Source of the DNA: Candidatus Gallibacteroides avistercoris
GTDB taxonomy: Bacteria > Bacteroidota > Bacteroidia > Bacteroidales > CHK158-818
Assembly: GCA_018714665.1 (NCBI GenBank)
Contig: DVNA01000066.1
Coordinates: forward strand, 1 to 7,143
DNA: 7,143 nt
Direction of reading: 5' to 3'
The notes under the pieces are model-generated. The model was given only the letters and a program-made list of their open reading frames with translations. It was not told the origin of the DNA and ran no database searches. The number at the start of each line of letters is the position of its first letter. Positions within the stretch are counted from its first letter, which is position 1. A program made the translations under genes and the position numbers. Shown here in pieces: positions 5,719 to 7,143 of this stretch.

Positions 5719-6229
5719 TTTCTTTTGCGGGGAATACGAGTTTGATATTTTCGATGTTTTGGTTGGTTATCTCGGGCGTTACGATAATCACCGAGTCTAA
5801 GATGTGGCGGGTGTGCCGCTCTTCTTTCAGGGTGTAGTTGAACATGACGCCACAATCTACCGAGGCGAAATATACATATGGACGGTAGATGAAGGTCAGT
5901 GTGTCGTTCGATTTCCGGTTCTTGTTCCAATCGTAGTTGTATTGCAGTACGAACTGGGTTATCGAGTCGTCGTTGCGGAACGGCAGGCTGACGCTGGAAA
6001 GCGATCGGGCGCTATCGACAAGCAGCGAGTCGTTTTTCTGCCCGATGCCGTAAATGGTCAGAGAATCGACCGATATGGTGGAACGCAGGTCTCCCTTCTG
6101 GTAAAATTGTGCAAAGGGGATACTGCTGCGGTTGTCCATGCAGCCGGCATCGTTGCAGGCGTGCAGGATGGCTGCCAGGAACGGGATGAGCCCGAAGAGG
6201 GGGAACAGGTATGTTAGTATTTTTCCCAT
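5708..6229 (-). CDS. DUF6452-like putative lipoprotein
   Basis: A 173-residue protein starting at ATG 6229, 16 bp inside the end of the nitroreductase gene. The N-terminus (MGKILTYLFPLFGLIPFLAAILHAC) is a signal peptide with a lipobox-like LHAC, making C25 the likely lipidated cysteine. A second cysteine follows in CNDAGC (25-30), and a phenylalanine-aromatic segment FAQFYQKGD comes soon after. I recall the C-x(n)-C and FY pattern from DUF6452 proteins of Bacteroidetes. The remainder looks beta-rich: SVDSLTIYGIG, DSLLVDSARSLSSVSLPF, DDSITQFVLQYNY, DTLTFIYRPYVYFASVDCGVMFNY, then a C-terminal HILDSVIIVTPEITNQNIENI. The YFASVDCG stretch resembles a periplasmic immunoglobulin-like or sandwich strand pair, without certainty. 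It probably faces the periplasm from a membrane and may work with the DUF6048-like protein encoded next. The function is unknown. Confidence 0.82.
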   Translation of the reverse strand: MGKILTYLFPLFGLIPFLAAILHACNDAGCMDNRSSIPFAQFYQKGDLRSTISVDSLTIYGIGQKNDSLLVDSARSLSSVSLPFRNDDSITQFVLQYNYDWNKNRKSNDTLTFIYRPYVYFASVDCGVMFNYTLKEERHTRHILDSVIIVTPEITNQNIENIKLVFPAKENEE

Positions 6230-6747
6230 CGGATGATTTCTGTTAGCGGTTTGCGGCTCTTTTCAGAAACGCGGGGCTCCTTGGCATAGCCTATCGGGAC
6301 GATGACGATCGGTTCGATGTGGGGAGGCAACGACAGGATGTCGGCACACTGCCGGGCATCGAAGTTGCAGACCCAACACGTCCCCAGTCCCATCTGTGTA
6401 GCCGCCAGGCAAAGGTGTTCGGTGCAGATGGCGATGTCGATGTCGCAGTGGTCTTTTCCGTCAGAGGGACGTTTCCACGAGGTGGAATGGTCGCCGCAGA
6501 TGACGATGTATACCGGTGCGGTGCGGAGCCATTCGCGCGCATAACAACGTTGTATTTTCTCTTTTACCTCGGGTTGGGTAATGACAATAAAGATCCACGG
6601 TTGTCGGTTGACGGCCGAAGGTGCCAGCCGTACCGTGTCGAGCAATGTTTCTATCTGCTCTTTGCTTACCGGCGTGTCGGCGTAGTCTCTGACGGAATAA
6701 CGTTGTTGGGATAATGTATGAAATGGTTCCAGATAATCGGTTTTCAT
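6214..6747 (-). CDS. Nitroreductase-family FMN oxidoreductase
   Basis: A 177-residue cytoplasmic flavoprotein of the NfnB/NfsA-like superfamily, at the short end of the usual size. Motifs in order are RYSVRDY (16-22), where the Arg/Ser residues normally bind FMN phosphate; LAPSAVNRQPW (41-51), the second flavin-contacting segment; an EHLCLAATQMGLGTCWVC region (110-127) that packs on the flavin; and IVPIGYAKEP (149-158) near the C-terminus. Such enzymes form homodimers and reduce nitro compounds, quinones or other substrates with NAD(P)H, but some members are dehalogenases or flavin-cleaving enzymes, so the substrate is not predictable. There are seven cysteines, more than usual for the family, without a clear cluster. 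It begins 3 bp after the glycosyltransferase stop, and its end overlaps the lipoprotein gene by 16 bp, placing it firmly in the operon. Confidence 0.92.
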   Translation of the reverse strand: MKTDYLEPFHTLSQQRYSVRDYADTPVSKEQIETLLDTVRLAPSAVNRQPWIFIVITQPEVKEKIQRCYAREWLRTAPVYIVICGDHSTSWKRPSDGKDHCDIDIAICTEHLCLAATQMGLGTCWVCNFDARQCADILSLPPHIEPIVIVPIGYAKEPRVSEKSRKPLTEIIRWEKY

Positions 6748-6750
6748 AGG

Positions 6751-7143
6751 CTATATCTCTTTTTCGATGTTGTATTTGTTGCGTTCGGTGGAGTTGCGCG
6801 AAATAAGTTCGCCCAAAAATCCGGTCAGAAAGAGTTGTGTCCCTACGATCATGGCCGTCAGGGCCAGGTAAAAATAGGGGGAGTCTGTAACCAGCCGTGC
6901 GGGAAGGTTGGCGTGCAGGGCGTAGAGTTTGTTGACACCAATCCCGATGGTGGCCAATAGCCCCAATACGAATACTGCACTGCCCAACAGCCCGAAGAAG
7001 TGCATGGGTTTTACGCCGAATTTGGAGAAGAACCAGAGTGTCATCAGATCCAGGTAGCCGTTGACGAAGCGGTTCATCCCGAATTTGGTAACGCCGTATT
7101 TGCGGGCCTGATGGTGTACAACCTTCTCACCGATGCGCCCATA
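6751..7143 (-). CDS. GT2 family glycosyltransferase, C-terminal part
   Basis: The gene begins right of the window. The frame is open to the last base, and 130 residues are visible before the stop at 6751-6753; an internal ATG at 7077 is not the start. The sequence opens with GRIGEKVVHHQARKYGVTKFG, which matches the end of the catalytic domain in polyprenyl-phosphate sugar transferases (DPM1/GtrB-like), where an R.xG.SK/TK motif precedes the membrane region. Two TM helices follow, at about 47-73 (MHFFGLLGSAVFVLGLLATI) and 90-115 (YFYLALTAMIVGTQLFLTGF), then a polar tail ending YNIEKEI. Such enzymes usually load a sugar from a nucleotide donor onto a polyprenyl phosphate or a lipid carrier at the inner membrane, for envelope glycans. 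The nucleotide-binding N-terminal domain is outside the window, so the donor cannot be judged. It is the first visible gene of the minus-strand operon. Confidence 0.92.
   Translation of the reverse strand, partial: YGRIGEKVVHHQARKYGVTKFGMNRFVNGYLDLMTLWFFSKFGVKPMHFFGLLGSAVFVLGLLATIGIGVNKLYALHANLPARLVTDSPYFYLALTAMIVGTQLFLTGFLGELISRNSTERNKYNIEKEI

Overview
The window looks like a chromosomal segment of a Bacteroidales bacterium at roughly 50% GC, possibly a relative of Parabacteroides, Tannerella or Barnesiella. The genus is a guess. The order is suggested by the Bacteroidetes-type -7 promoter boxes (TAnnTTTG), A/T-rich leaders without strong Shine-Dalgarno sequences, and a DUF6452-like/DUF6048-like gene pair that I associate with Bacteroidetes. 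I see no tRNA, rRNA, CRISPR array, insertion sequence, integrase or phage gene. This is ordinary housekeeping and envelope chromosome, not a mobile island.

Left part (1-1891). The plus strand carries the 3' end of a TolC-type outer-membrane efflux gene and a small single-pass membrane protein gene (241-648). On the minus strand, an acidic amino acid/dicarboxylate:cation symporter (617-1891) converges on them. The two facing genes overlap by 32 bp at their 3' ends, and a GC-rich hairpin sits just past the plus-strand stop.

Middle (1892-3318). A 191-bp AT-rich divergent region holds candidate promoters for the symporter (minus) and for a small secreted protein (plus, starts 2083). That second gene appears frameshifted: convincing protein sequence moves from one frame to another near base 2318. 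It is followed by a two-TM protein of unknown function (2621-3148), and then by a long, nearly perfect hairpin with a U-tract (3261-3318) that should terminate plus-strand transcription.

Right part (3317-7143). Six minus-strand genes are packed into one apparent operon. In transcription order they are a GT2 glycosyltransferase (C-terminal part only), a nitroreductase-family flavoprotein, a DUF6452-like lipoprotein, a DUF6048-like outer-membrane protein, a MntP-type manganese exporter, and an ApbE-type FAD:protein FMN transferase. The gaps are 3 bp, -16 bp, -11 bp, -4 bp and 15 bp, so translational coupling is likely. Most products are membrane-associated or exported, but their biochemistry does not form an obvious single pathway. 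The operon promoter lies outside the window.

I did not find a clearly novel multi-gene system. The best leads are the uncharacterised lipoprotein/outer-membrane pair, the apparently frameshifted secreted protein, and the overlapping convergent 3' ends.
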